Shown piece after piece: positions 15,212 to 23,309 of a stretch of DNA of 64,000 nt. The position numbers were made by a program, and so were the translations under genes. The stretch is taken from contig NZ_BMEY01000001.1 of NCBI RefSeq assembly GCF_014637405.1, forward strand, positions 62,001-126,000, written 5' to 3'. The notes below the pieces were generated by a model. That model was given only the letters and a program-made list of their open reading frames with translations. It made no database searches and was not told where the DNA came from. Source of the DNA: Ornithinibacillus halotolerans (lineage in GTDB: Bacteria > Bacillota > Bacilli > Bacillales > Amphibacillaceae). The first letter of the stretch is position 1. Every line of letters starts with the position of its first letter.

Positions 15212-15616
15212 ATGAGGGATAGAGGAGCAGTAGTAATTATTGAAAATGATAAGGTAGCTCTGATAAAACGCGAGAGAGAAAATTCCGTGTATTATGTTTT
15301 TCCAGGTGGAGGAGTAGAAAGCGAAAAGGGAGAGACTCCAATAGATGCTGCAAAGCGAGAAGCGATAGAAGAATTAGGGGTAGAAGTGAAAATAAACAAG
15401 CTTTTTTCCGAAGTACAGTTTAATGGTACACAATACTTTTTCTTAGCAGAAACTACAAATGGACTCATAGGAACTGGGAAAGGGGAAGAGTACACGAATA
15501 AAGAGCGAAATAGAGGTACATATGAGCCGATGTGGATTGAAATAAACGAATTAACGAAAATGGATGTTAGACCGAAAGAAGTGGCAGAACAAATTTATCA
15601 GCTTTATATCAAGTAA
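15212..15616 (+). CDS. Nudix hydrolase
   Basis: Protein of 134 aa with a Nudix box: GGGVESEKGETP...AAKREAIEELGVEV at about 31-58. The metal-binding REAIEELG is intact, though the G-to-E spacing is one residue longer than the textbook box. It probably hydrolyses a nucleoside-diphosphate derivative; the substrate is not predictable. ATG 15212 lacks a ribosome site and lies 7 bp after the preceding small gene. A hairpin follows its end. Confidence 0.75.
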   Translation: MRDRGAVVIIENDKVALIKRERENSVYYVFPGGGVESEKGETPIDAAKREAIEELGVEVKINKLFSEVQFNGTQYFFLAETTNGLIGTGKGEEYTNKERNRGTYEPMWIEINELTKMDVRPKEVAEQIYQLYIK

Positions 15617-15631
15617 GATGAATGGAGAAGA

Positions 15632-15653
15632 AGGGGTAAAATCAATTACCCCT
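15632..15653. terminator. Hairpin between convergent genes
   Basis: AGGGGTAA-AATCAA-TTACCCCT, a perfect 8-bp stem between the Nudix gene and the convergent kinase-like gene, overlapping the stop codon of the latter. There is no T-tract, so it is a weak terminator candidate. Confidence 0.45.
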
Positions 15654-16545
15654 AGTTTCCGGAAATAGTAGAATTTAAGTTGCTAGCAACCCCCGACCAA
15701 ACGTTATAAAATTCCTCTACCGTCGCATATCTTACTGACCTATCTTGGCTTACTGCTTTTGTAGCAATTTCATAAAGTTCCTTACCAGCATCCCATTTAG
15801 TAATGGAACGATCTGTTTCGCCGCCAAGTAATGCAAAAGCAATAGCCCCCATATTAAATACATTTGTTCGACTATCAATTTCAGCCCCTAGCTCAAATTC
15901 TTCAGGTGACATAAATCTAGATGAACCCCAAAGTCGCCCCATCTGATTAGTAAATGGTTTTTTCTTATATAAATCAATGTCACAAATCTTTATTTCATGC
16001 TGATTGAAATCATATAAAACACTGCCATCATAAAAATCTACTGCAACATAATGATTTCTTTCAACGTGGACATGAAACTCTAAAATACTTTGAAAAGCCT
16101 TTAATCGAGTGTGAGTAGGTAAGTTTTTAAACTTGAAATAAGGTGAGTCTGGATGTGTGTATTTTAGTGGTGGGGGAAAGGCCCAATGGGAGTGCAGACA
16201 TTCACCTTCAAACCACTCAAATACTAGCGCATAACCATTCTCTACTTCAAAATTATCAAGTAAACGGATTAATTGTTTATGTTGCAAATCGTTATAAATA
16301 TGAACTGATTTCTTTAATGTGTTGATTGCGTCCTCGGGTTTGCCATTGTATTCCTTTGTTTTTGCCCCAGCAAATTTAATAAACTTCTTCATTCCATCTT
16401 TTTCAATGCCGAAACTAATATTACCTGAATCTTGTTCATCGAAGACTTTAAACACATTGCCCATAGTTGTCAGCCAATCAAAGTTATATTTTTCTTGTAA
16501 TTGGAATGATACATTATCTAAAGTAATCGTCTGTAACTTCCTCAT
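15652..16545 (-). CDS. Serine/threonine kinase-like protein
   Basis: Protein of 297 aa with a protein-kinase-like fold: a candidate ATP lysine in KKFIKFAG (about 53-60), an N-lobe helix with HKQLIRLLDNF, a catalytic-loop equivalent YVAVDFYDGSVLYDF in place of HRDxKxxN, a DFG equivalent ICDIDLY, and an APE equivalent RFMSPEEF. The HRD histidine is replaced but the Asp is kept, so activity is plausible but not assured. It starts 14 bp after yqkF with GGAGGG upstream and is co-transcribed with it. Confidence 0.72.
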   Translation of the reverse strand: MRKLQTITLDNVSFQLQEKYNFDWLTTMGNVFKVFDEQDSGNISFGIEKDGMKKFIKFAGAKTKEYNGKPEDAINTLKKSVHIYNDLQHKQLIRLLDNFEVENGYALVFEWFEGECLHSHWAFPPPLKYTHPDSPYFKFKNLPTHTRLKAFQSILEFHVHVERNHYVAVDFYDGSVLYDFNQHEIKICDIDLYKKKPFTNQMGRLWGSSRFMSPEEFELGAEIDSRTNVFNMGAIAFALLGGETDRSITKWDAGKELYEIATKAVSQDRSVRYATVEEFYNVWSGVASNLNSTISGN

Positions 16546-16559
16546 TCAATCCCTCCACA

Positions 16560-17471
16560 TTAACGATGGTCTTCATACCGGTTTTCTTTCGTGCTTGATT
16601 TCAATAAATGATAAACTTCTTCTGAAAGTGTCTTATCCATAGCAATGGCGGTATTTTCTTTAACTTGTTCAATGGAACTAGCACCAAATACAGCAGTTGC
16701 TACGGCAGGATGTGTTAACACGTATTGCAATGCTAACTCATTCATGTTGTTTGTGATAGAAGATAGTTTTTCATTTGTAGCTATTAAATCTTCAAATGAA
16801 TAGTCTAAGAAGCCATTTTTCCCTTTATTTATGATTTGTTCTTTGGCACGATTACTCAACATTCCTTTAGCTAATGGTCCACGAACAAGTACACTTATAT
16901 TATTTTTATGTAGTAAATCAAGTATTTCTTCCTCCGGTCTACGGTCTAAAAGACTGTACTGGGTCATCACCCCGTCAATGGAAGATCGCTTCACATATTC
17001 ACGAATGACATTTGGTCGAATAGAAGAGATACCGTAAGCACGGATAACACCTTCTTGTTTTAATTCTTCAAATGCCTCAATCGTTTCATCGATTGGATCA
17101 TCAAGTGTACCTCCGTGTAACATGTAAAAATCGATATAATCTGTTTGTAGACGACGTAAGCTTTCTTTAACTTCTGATTTAATGTATGGCTTCGATGGGT
17201 CCCAGAACCAAGCTTTAGACTCTTTATTAAAGTGATTTCCAACTTTTGTTGTTAAAACAATCTGATCACGTTTTCCTTTAATTGCCTCGCCAACTATTTC
17301 CTCATTTAAGCCAAAGTCATATAAATCTGCCGTATCTAAATGATTAATTCCTGTATCCAAGGCAAAATCGATTATATTTTTTGCTTTTTCTTTATCTGTA
17401 CCAAGTGACATACACCCTAAGGTCAGTACAGAAACTTCCAAATCTGATTTACCGAGTTTTCTTTTTAACAT
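16560..17471 (-). CDS. yqkF: Aldo/keto reductase, YqkF-like
   Basis: NADPH-dependent oxidoreductase of 303 aa with a TIM-barrel sequence and the complete catalytic tetrad: D46 and Y51 in DTADLYD, K76 in TTKVG, H119 in MLHGG. In B. subtilis yqkF lies beside nudF in the same conserved block, which continues here rightward on the other strand. GGAGGT precedes the start. The physiological substrate is unknown. It forms a two-gene unit with the kinase-like gene. Confidence 0.85.
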   Translation of the reverse strand: MLKRKLGKSDLEVSVLTLGCMSLGTDKEKAKNIIDFALDTGINHLDTADLYDFGLNEEIVGEAIKGKRDQIVLTTKVGNHFNKESKAWFWDPSKPYIKSEVKESLRRLQTDYIDFYMLHGGTLDDPIDETIEAFEELKQEGVIRAYGISSIRPNVIREYVKRSSIDGVMTQYSLLDRRPEEEILDLLHKNNISVLVRGPLAKGMLSNRAKEQIINKGKNGFLDYSFEDLIATNEKLSSITNNMNELALQYVLTHPAVATAVFGASSIEQVKENTAIAMDKTLSEEVYHLLKSSTKENRYEDHR

Positions 17472-17598
17472 GCTACCAACCTCCTAGTGTTAATCATATT
17501 GGAACGAATACAGATTGCCAAATAAATTTGCTTACAGTGATTGAAAAGAAATTTTAATATTAAGACAAGTTAAAAAATAAAAGGGTGGAGGGAGAAGT

Positions 17599-18279
17599 TT
17601 GAAAAGACCAAAAGTAATTTTAAACGTATTTTCTTCAATTGATGGCAAAATAACAACTGCACCTAATCATAATGTTTCAGAATGGACTAAATATGGGATT
17701 GATGGAGAAGCACATGACCTTACGTATCGGTTATACGATCAATTAGATTGTGATGGCTTAGTATCAGGTAGTGAAACATTAATGGTGTATGGAGGTCATT
17801 GGATAGAATTAGAACAGCCGATTTATGAACCAAAGAAATCGAAAGCATATATTGTTTTTGATGGAAGAGGGAGGATAAATTGGCAGCAAACAGAAGGTTT
17901 AATCGTTGTTACAAGAGAAGATGTACCAAAAGAATATATTGATCAACTTGAAAAGAAAGGTATTACTTATATAACATCAGGTACTGGGGAACATATTGAT
18001 TTAACTTTAGCGTTACAGAAGTTATATGAAATGGGATTCCGTACACTTGGCATCAGTGGTGGTGGAGGTATAAATGGTGCTTTTTTAAGAAATGGATTAA
18101 TTGATGAAATTAGCATTGTATTTGCACCTGTCGTCGTTGGTGGAAAGCTTACACCTGCTCTTTTCGATTGTGATGAACTACATTCTGTTCATGACATAAC
18201 TAAATTAGAACTCAAACAGGTAAAACAATTTGATTCAGGTTCGATATGGATGCATTACAAAGTGCAGAGTGAAGATTAA
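17599..18279 (+). CDS. RibD C-terminal (DHFR-like) reductase
   Basis: Protein of 226 aa carrying only the RibD_C/DHFR-like reductase fold: LNVFSSIDGKITT near the N-terminus, the Gly-rich LGISGGGGINGAFLRNGLID for cofactor binding, and IVFAPVVVGG. The deaminase half of RibD is absent. Such stand-alone proteins are related to the pyrimidine reductase of riboflavin synthesis but often have other substrates. TTG start with GGAGGG 6 bases upstream. It is inserted between yqkF and nudF. Confidence 0.78.
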   Translation: MKRPKVILNVFSSIDGKITTAPNHNVSEWTKYGIDGEAHDLTYRLYDQLDCDGLVSGSETLMVYGGHWIELEQPIYEPKKSKAYIVFDGRGRINWQQTEGLIVVTREDVPKEYIDQLEKKGITYITSGTGEHIDLTLALQKLYEMGFRTLGISGGGGINGAFLRNGLIDEISIVFAPVVVGGKLTPALFDCDELHSVHDITKLELKQVKQFDSGSIWMHYKVQSED

Positions 18280-18338
18280 CTTTGTAATTTTCCTATGTTA
18301 AAATTAAAGCATAGTTTCGTACATAAAGGATGACAAAC

Positions 18339-18884
18339 ATGAAAAAATTCGAAGAAAAAACAATCAAAACAACACAAATTTTTGATGGGAAAGTAGTGAG
18401 GTTACAAGTTGATGATGTCCAACTCCCAAATGGGAACACGTCCAAACGGGAACTGATTAAACACCCCGGTGCAGTGGCCATCATTCCGATTACAAAAGAT
18501 AATAAAATTGTACTTGTGGAACAATACCGAAAGCCACTAGAAAAATCAATTATCGAGATTCCAGCTGGAAAATTAGAACCAGGAGAGGATCCAGAAAAAA
18601 CAGCCGTCAGGGAATTAGAAGAAGAAACGGGCTATACAACAAAAAGTATATCGAAAGTGACCTCTTTCTATACTTCTCCAGGCTTCGCAGATGAACTTAT
18701 GCACATTTACTTAACAGATGATCTGGAGAAGCTAGAAAACCCTCCAGCATTAGATGAAGATGAATTTGTAGAAATACTAGAAGTCACATTAGAAGAAGCG
18801 AAACAATTGGTCCGTGAACAACGAATCCATGATGCCAAAACAAATTATGCCATTTTATATTTAGAGATGCAGGAGTTACGTTAA
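18339..18884 (+). CDS. nudF: ADP-ribose pyrophosphatase
   Basis: Nudix enzyme of 181 aa that cleaves ADP-ribose to AMP and ribose-5-phosphate. The Nudix box AGKLEPGEDPEKTAVRELEE (from about 75) follows the 'EIP' strand, and QYRKP is the ADP-ribose pyrophosphatase motif. ATG 18339 is preferred over 18330 because AAAGGA would overlap the earlier codon. Position before yqxK and spoIIM is conserved with B. subtilis nudF (yqkG). Confidence 0.88.
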   Translation: MKKFEEKTIKTTQIFDGKVVRLQVDDVQLPNGNTSKRELIKHPGAVAIIPITKDNKIVLVEQYRKPLEKSIIEIPAGKLEPGEDPEKTAVRELEEETGYTTKSISKVTSFYTSPGFADELMHIYLTDDLEKLENPPALDEDEFVEILEVTLEEAKQLVREQRIHDAKTNYAILYLEMQELR

Positions 18885-18885
18885 T

Positions 18886-20055
18886 ATGTTACAAACTTAT
18901 TTTGCAGACATGCACATTCATATTGGAAGGGATATTTTTAATGGCCCAGTAAAGATAACGGCATCAAAGAATTTAACGATTACAAATATCCTGAAAGAAT
19001 CAAGTAGAAATAAAGGAATCAACTTAATTGGTGTCATTGATTGCCAATCACCAAATGTGCAACTTGAATTAAAACAATTAATTGAACAAGGACAAGCTTA
19101 TGAATTAGACGATGGGGGAATTAGGTTTGAGGAGGTAACTTTGCTGCTTGGTTCAGAAATAGAAGTCTATGATGAAAATTGTCAAGGACCTATCCATGTA
19201 CTTTGTTTTCTACCAACTTTAGCAGAAATGGAACAATTCTCGGAATGGCTCGTATCTAAGATGAAAAATATTACTTTAAGTTCCCAGCGATACTATGGTT
19301 CAGCAAAGGAACTACAATATAAAGTAAAAGAACTTTCAGGACTTTTTATTCCAGCACATGTGTTTACACCATATAAAAGTTTATATGGAAAAGGTGTAAA
19401 GAGATCGTTAGAAGAAGTATTAGACCCAGATTTAATTGATGGTATTGAGCTAGGTCTTAGTTCTGATACGTTCATGGCTGATCAAATTTCTGAACTTCAT
19501 GCTTATACATTTGTTACAAATTCAGATGCTCATTCCTTAGCTAAAATCGGTCGAGAATACCAGGAAATCGAAATGAAAGATCCATCATTTAAAGAGTTTA
19601 TGTATGCACTACACCAGGTAGAAGGTAGGAAGATCGTCCGCAACTTTGGCATGAATCCTAAACTTGGCAAATATCATAATACCGTTTGTGATGCTTGCCT
19701 CCATCCAATGGATCCTGAAGCAACGATTTGTGAAAAATGTAGTTCGAAGAAGATTGTCAAAGGGGTTGCGGACAGAATTTTGGAATTGAAAGATTTTCAT
19801 GGGGAAAATACATCAAGACCACCGTATTTATATCAAGTACCGTTAGAATACTTACCAAAGCTAGGACCGAAAACGTTTCAGAAATTATTAGACCATTTTC
19901 AAACAGAAATGAATATTATCCACCACGTTCCATATGAAAAATTAATAGAAGCCATTCCTGAAAAACTTGCTCATTCTATTATTCAAATGAGAGAAGGTAA
20001 GTTACAGGTTAACGCTGGTGGTGGAGGGAAGTATGGTACCGTTTCGGAAAGTTAA
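18886..20055 (+). CDS. yqxK: Endonuclease Q family protein (YqxK)
   Basis: Protein of 389 aa, a PHP-family nuclease with metal ligands in ADMHIHIGRD (residues 8-17). It has further conserved regions HVFTPYKSLYGK and TNSDAHS, a zinc finger C-x2-C...C-x2-C (CDACLHPMDPEATICEKCSS) near 268-287 and a C-terminal helix-hairpin-helix-like part (YLPKLGPKTFQKLL). EndoQ enzymes nick DNA 5' of deaminated bases (uracil, hypoxanthine), giving a repair pathway in bacilli and archaea. It starts 1 bp after nudF. Confidence 0.85.
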   Translation: MLQTYFADMHIHIGRDIFNGPVKITASKNLTITNILKESSRNKGINLIGVIDCQSPNVQLELKQLIEQGQAYELDDGGIRFEEVTLLLGSEIEVYDENCQGPIHVLCFLPTLAEMEQFSEWLVSKMKNITLSSQRYYGSAKELQYKVKELSGLFIPAHVFTPYKSLYGKGVKRSLEEVLDPDLIDGIELGLSSDTFMADQISELHAYTFVTNSDAHSLAKIGREYQEIEMKDPSFKEFMYALHQVEGRKIVRNFGMNPKLGKYHNTVCDACLHPMDPEATICEKCSSKKIVKGVADRILELKDFHGENTSRPPYLYQVPLEYLPKLGPKTFQKLLDHFQTEMNIIHHVPYEKLIEAIPEKLAHSIIQMREGKLQVNAGGGGKYGTVSES

Positions 20056-20079
20056 TTTGTAAAAAGATAGATTTGATAG

Positions 20080-20108
20080 GAATGATTCGAGGGGATTCTT
20101 CATAACTT
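20080..20108 (+). promoter_or_regulatory. Possible sigma-E promoter of spoIIM
   Basis: GAATGATT (20080-20087), 13 bp, CATAACTT (20101-20108), resembling sigma-E elements (KMATATT and CATACAAT). spoIIM is a sigma-E gene in B. subtilis. The match is loose. Confidence 0.35.
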
Positions 20109-20141
20109 CTAATATAGACAAGAAGTGAATGGAGGATTCCT

Positions 20142-20789
20142 ATGAATAGACGATCAGATCTACTAGACCATTTTCGCACATACGCAACGATATATGTATT
20201 TATGATTATATTATTTCTAACTGGGATTATTTTCGGGGCTATTATCGTTAATAGTATGCATTTCGTCCAAAAACAAGATTTATTCTTTTATTTAGAACAA
20301 TTTTTCGGAACGCTATCCGCTGAGAACCCAATCGCAAGTAGTGAGATTTTAAAAGATAGTATTTTTTATCATATTCGATATTTGTTACTATTATTTGTTC
20401 TTGGTCTATCTGTTATTGGGCTACCAATCGTCTGGATATTAATATTCCTTAAAGGACTAGTTGTCGGTTTTTCGGTCGGGTTTATCGTTAATCAACTTGG
20501 TATGAATGGTTTTCTACTTGCAACATTATCGATTGCACCACAAAATATTATCGTCATACCAATTTATATTATTGCTGGTAGTTTATCGATGATTTTTTCG
20601 ATTAGTCTTTTAAACAAGTTATTCACTAGAAAAGTATCATTATCACGGCCAGTACTTGCACCATTCGTTAGATATATTACTGCGTTTGCTGTATTAGTCG
20701 TTATTTCATTTATCCCGGCAATCATTGAAGCATATATATCAAATGAAGCAATGGTATCGTATATTAAATCACTTTATCCTAAAAACTAA
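20142..20789 (+). CDS. spoIIM: Stage II sporulation protein M
   Basis: Integral membrane protein of 215 aa, part of the SpoIIDMP complex that dissolves septal peptidoglycan and drives engulfment. Membrane helices lie at about 15-40, 85-108, 110-130, 140-165 and 178-198; length and the N-terminal RTYATIYVFMIILFLTGIIF match SpoIIM. GGAGG lies upstream. It is placed between yqxK and fur as in B. subtilis. Confidence 0.92.
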   Translation: MNRRSDLLDHFRTYATIYVFMIILFLTGIIFGAIIVNSMHFVQKQDLFFYLEQFFGTLSAENPIASSEILKDSIFYHIRYLLLLFVLGLSVIGLPIVWILIFLKGLVVGFSVGFIVNQLGMNGFLLATLSIAPQNIIVIPIYIIAGSLSMIFSISLLNKLFTRKVSLSRPVLAPFVRYITAFAVLVVISFIPAIIEAYISNEAMVSYIKSLYPKN

Positions 20790-20819
20790 TATTACTTTAT
20801 AATAATTACACTTTATGCT

Positions 20820-20848
20820 TTGACACTACTCTCCGGTGTGCATATAAT
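20820..20848 (+). promoter_or_regulatory. Consensus sigma-A promoter of fur
   Basis: TTGACA (20820-20825), 17 bp, TATAAT (20843-20848): a perfect consensus promoter ending 28 bp before the fur ATG. It also rules out a fur start at 20820. Confidence 0.9.
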
Positions 20849-20876
20849 AAAGATGGGATATGAGGAGGGAATCGCC

Positions 20877-21332
20877 ATGGAACATCGAATTGATCGAATA
20901 AAAAAGCAACTTCATGCACAGAGTTATAAACTAACCCCACAACGTGAGGCAACTGTACGTGTGTTGTTAGAGCATGAGGCCGACCATTTAAGTGCGGAAG
21001 ATATTTATTTGTTAGTAAAAGAAAAAGCTCCTGAAATTGGGCTTGCTACCGTATATCGTACGTTGGAATTATTATCCGAACTTAAAATTGTAGATAAAAT
21101 TAATTTTGGCGATGGCGTCTCCAGGTATGATCTTCGTAAAGAAGGAGCCGAACACTTTCACCATCATCTCGTATGTATTGAATGTGGCTCGGTTGAAGAA
21201 ATTATGGAAGATTTATTAGGTGATGTAGAAAAAATTATCGAGTCCCAATGGGGATTTCAAGTGCAAGATCACCGCTTAACATTCCATGGATTATGTAAAG
21301 TTTGTCAAACTGCAACAGTTAAATCTACGTAA
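20877..21332 (+). CDS. fur: Ferric uptake regulator
   Basis: Iron-responsive repressor of 151 aa. A winged-helix DNA-binding domain (about 8-83, with GLATVYRTLELL) is followed by a dimer domain with HFHHHLVCIECG (metal-site histidines and C100-x2-C103) and the second cysteine pair C140-x2-C143. ATG 20877 has GGAGGG upstream and lies 28 bp after a perfect sigma-A promoter; an in-frame start at 20820 would sit on the -35. Between spoIIM and yqzK as in B. subtilis. Confidence 0.93.
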   Translation: MEHRIDRIKKQLHAQSYKLTPQREATVRVLLEHEADHLSAEDIYLLVKEKAPEIGLATVYRTLELLSELKIVDKINFGDGVSRYDLRKEGAEHFHHHLVCIECGSVEEIMEDLLGDVEKIIESQWGFQVQDHRLTFHGLCKVCQTATVKST

Positions 21333-21337
21333 TACAT

Positions 21338-21375
21338 ATGCCTTTTCATCCGAGAAGGCATTATTTTATTTTTCA
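21338..21375 (+). terminator. Terminator of fur
   Basis: ATGCCTT-T-TC / GA-G-AAGGCAT hairpin followed by TTATTTTATTTTT. Confidence 0.75.
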
Positions 21376-21426
21376 GGAATAATATTTTCGTGTAAAATGG
21401 AGATATGGTTGATATTATATGAGGGT

Positions 21427-21812
21427 TAATCAACTGATTTCTGGTTGTGATCAACCAAATTAATGGGGAATCGACCTAAAATGCGATCTAATCAACCGAA
21501 GTAGCGTGGGAATCAACCGAAATCAGGTCTAATCAACCAAACTTGAGGAGAATCAACCGAAACTCGAGTCTAATCAACCAAAGTAGCGTGAAAATCAACC
21601 AAAATCGGGTCTAATTAACCAAACTTGGGGAGAATCAACCGAAACTCGAGTCTAATCACCCAAAGTAGCGTGGAAATCAACCAAAACCAGGCCTAATCAA
21701 CCAAACTTGAGGAGAATCAACCGAAACTCGAGTCTAATCACCCAAAATAGCGTGGAAATCAACCAAAACCAGGCCTAATCAACCGAAACTCGAGTCTAAT
21801 CACCTAAACCTG
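21427..21812. repeat. Intergenic higher-order tandem repeat (AATCAACC array)
   Basis: Nineteen copies of an AATCAACC-headed unit with starts at 21427, 21449, 21469, 21490, 21511, 21531, 21551, 21572, 21593, 21613, 21633, 21654, 21675, 21695, 21715, 21736, 21757, 21777 and 21798. From 21490 the spacing cycles 21-20-20-21 bp. Four subunit types, with tails AAGTAGCGTG, AAATCRGG, AACTTGAGGAG and AACTCGAGTC, recur in order, giving an exact 82-bp higher-order period (21490, 21572, 21654, 21736). The last copy has lost one subunit. Stops occur in all frames, so it is non-coding. The first unit is followed by an inverted copy (GGTTG-TGAT-CAACC at 21443-21456). Function unknown. Confidence 0.88.
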
Positions 21813-21953
21813 TTACACCCGACCCTCACTATATCAACGGAGTGAGTTAGTTCAGTTAATTTTATTGGACTAGTTTTCTATTATATGTATAAAGTGATTC
21901 TTTTTAGGCATATCTTTTAATATTACTACATTTTATTAAAGGAGAAATGCCAT

Positions 21954-22160
21954 ATGAAAAAGATGGTATGGGATACGGTCAAGGTTTTTGTTATTTTCGT
22001 GGCGTGTACAAGTTTATTTTACTTTGGTTTACAAGTGATGCATTCTGAATATGAGCAATTTCATCGTTACGATACACCAGAGGGACCGTCTGTAAAAGTG
22101 TTTAATAGTGAACAAAGCTTTTTGGAACGTTTAAATATCTTTTTTCGATTAGGGGAGTAG
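21954..22160 (+). CDS. yqzK: YqzK-like DUF4227 membrane protein
   Basis: Protein of 68 aa with one N-terminal membrane helix (about 8-28) and a short tail ending FLERLNIFFRLGE, the DUF4227 pattern. In B. subtilis yqzK sits between fur and xerD (ripX), exactly as here. AAGGAG lies 9 bases before the start. xerD begins 3 bp after its stop. The function is unknown. Confidence 0.85.
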   Translation: MKKMVWDTVKVFVIFVACTSLFYFGLQVMHSEYEQFHRYDTPEGPSVKVFNSEQSFLERLNIFFRLGE

Positions 22161-22163
22161 AGA

Positions 22164-23054
22164 ATGTTAAATCATGCCTATAATGATTTCTTTCATTATC
22201 TGCAAATTGAACGAGGGTTATCTGAAAATACGTTAAAGTCCTATAAACGTGATTTACATAGATACACAGAGAAAATGAAAAAAACGGATCATGCTTCATG
22301 GAACGAGATTACTAGAACCGATATTATTAGTTTCTTATACCAATTGAAGGATGAAGGAAAGTCATCCGCAACCATTGCAAGAACTATTTCTTCGATTAGA
22401 CAATTTCATCATTTTTTACTGCGTGAAGATATTGTTAAACATGATGCCACTTTACATATTGAAACACCGAAGAAAGAACGAAAGCTGCCGGATGTTTTGT
22501 CCCTTGAAGAAGTGGACAAGCTGTTAGACATCCAGGGAACAACACCATTAGATATTCGTAATAAAGCAATGCTTGAACTTATGTATGCAACTGGCCTCCG
22601 TGTAAGCGAACTAGTTTCCTTGAAAATAGATGATTTGCATTTAACAATGGGATTCGTTCGTTGTACAGGAAAGGGATCGAAAGAGAGAATTGTTCCTCTA
22701 GGAGAAGTTGCGGAACAAGCATTAGAAACGTACTTAAAAAAATCTCGAACTATATTAATTAAAAAGAATAAAGAAGAAAGAAGTTTATTTGTCAATCAAC
22801 ATGGACGACCTTTATCGAGACAAGGCTTCTGGAAGATATTGAAAAAGCTTACAGATGAGGCGAATATTAGTAAAGATATAACGCCACATACGTTAAGACA
22901 TTCATTTGCAACACATTTATTAGAAAACGGAGCAGACCTCAGGGCAGTACAAGAAATGCTCGGGCATTCTGATATCTCCACTACACAAATCTATACCCAC
23001 GTCTCAAAAAGTAGATTAAAAGATATGTACAAAGCATATCATCCAAGGGCGTAG
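22164..23054 (+). CDS. xerD: Tyrosine recombinase XerD
   Basis: Site-specific recombinase of 296 aa that with XerC resolves chromosome dimers at dif. The SAM-like N-terminal core-binding domain (about 1-85) and the catalytic domain carry the full residue set: Arg in TGLRVSEL, Lys in [11 protein letters not shown], HxxR in [12 protein letters not shown], His in [15 protein letters not shown] and the nucleophile Tyr there. The length equals XerD. GGGGAG at the yqzK stop serves as ribosome site. Confidence 0.92.
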   Translation: MLNHAYNDFFHYLQIERGLSENTLKSYKRDLHRYTEKMKKTDHASWNEITRTDIISFLYQLKDEGKSSATIARTISSIRQFHHFLLREDIVKHDATLHIETPKKERKLPDVLSLEEVDKLLDIQGTTPLDIRNKAMLELMYATGLRVSELVSLKIDDLHLTMGFVRCTGKGSKERIVPLGEVAEQALETYLKKSRTILIKKNKEERSLFVNQHGRPLSRQGFWKILKKLTDEANISKDITPHTLRHSFATHLLENGADLRAVQEMLGHSDISTTQIYTHVSKSRLKDMYKAYHPRA

Positions 23055-23086
23055 GGGGAAGTAATTAGTATAAATATTATTTGTAA

Positions 23087-23180
23087 CTCCGGGAAGAAAC
23101 AAAGACTCCATCTAATAGAAGTCAATGTTAATTCGGATGTCGCTCCTTTGCTTGAAGTAGAGAGGATAATTTTCCCGGAG
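23087..23180. repeat. Structured intergenic element 1
   Basis: CTCCGGGAA (23087-23095) pairs with TTCCCGGAG (23172-23180) around about 76 bp that includes an AGACTCC motif and GCTTGAAGTA. These resemble, in degenerate form, the AGACTCC and GCGAAGTAT motifs of the element at 48005-48120. It has no T-tract, so it is not a simple terminator. Confidence 0.55.
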
Positions 23181-23309
23181 CCATTTCTATGTACAAATAA
23201 ATTTTGACAAGGTACTATTTTAGTTATAGTTGTCTGACATCCTACAACCTAACAAATAAACATATTAATAATAAAATAAGACAACATAAGTTTGGGAGGT
23301 TTTTATATT

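Noticed and set aside
20820-20876. Upstream in-frame start for fur
   Set aside because: It coincides with a perfect TTGACA-N17-TATAAT promoter; ATG 20877 has a GGAGGG site.
21427-21812. CRISPR array
   Set aside because: Units are contiguous 20-21 bp repeats of four alternating types with no unique spacers, and no cas genes are in the window.
21427-21812. Repeat-protein coding region
   Set aside because: Unit lengths of 20 and 21 bp break the frame and every frame on both strands has stops.
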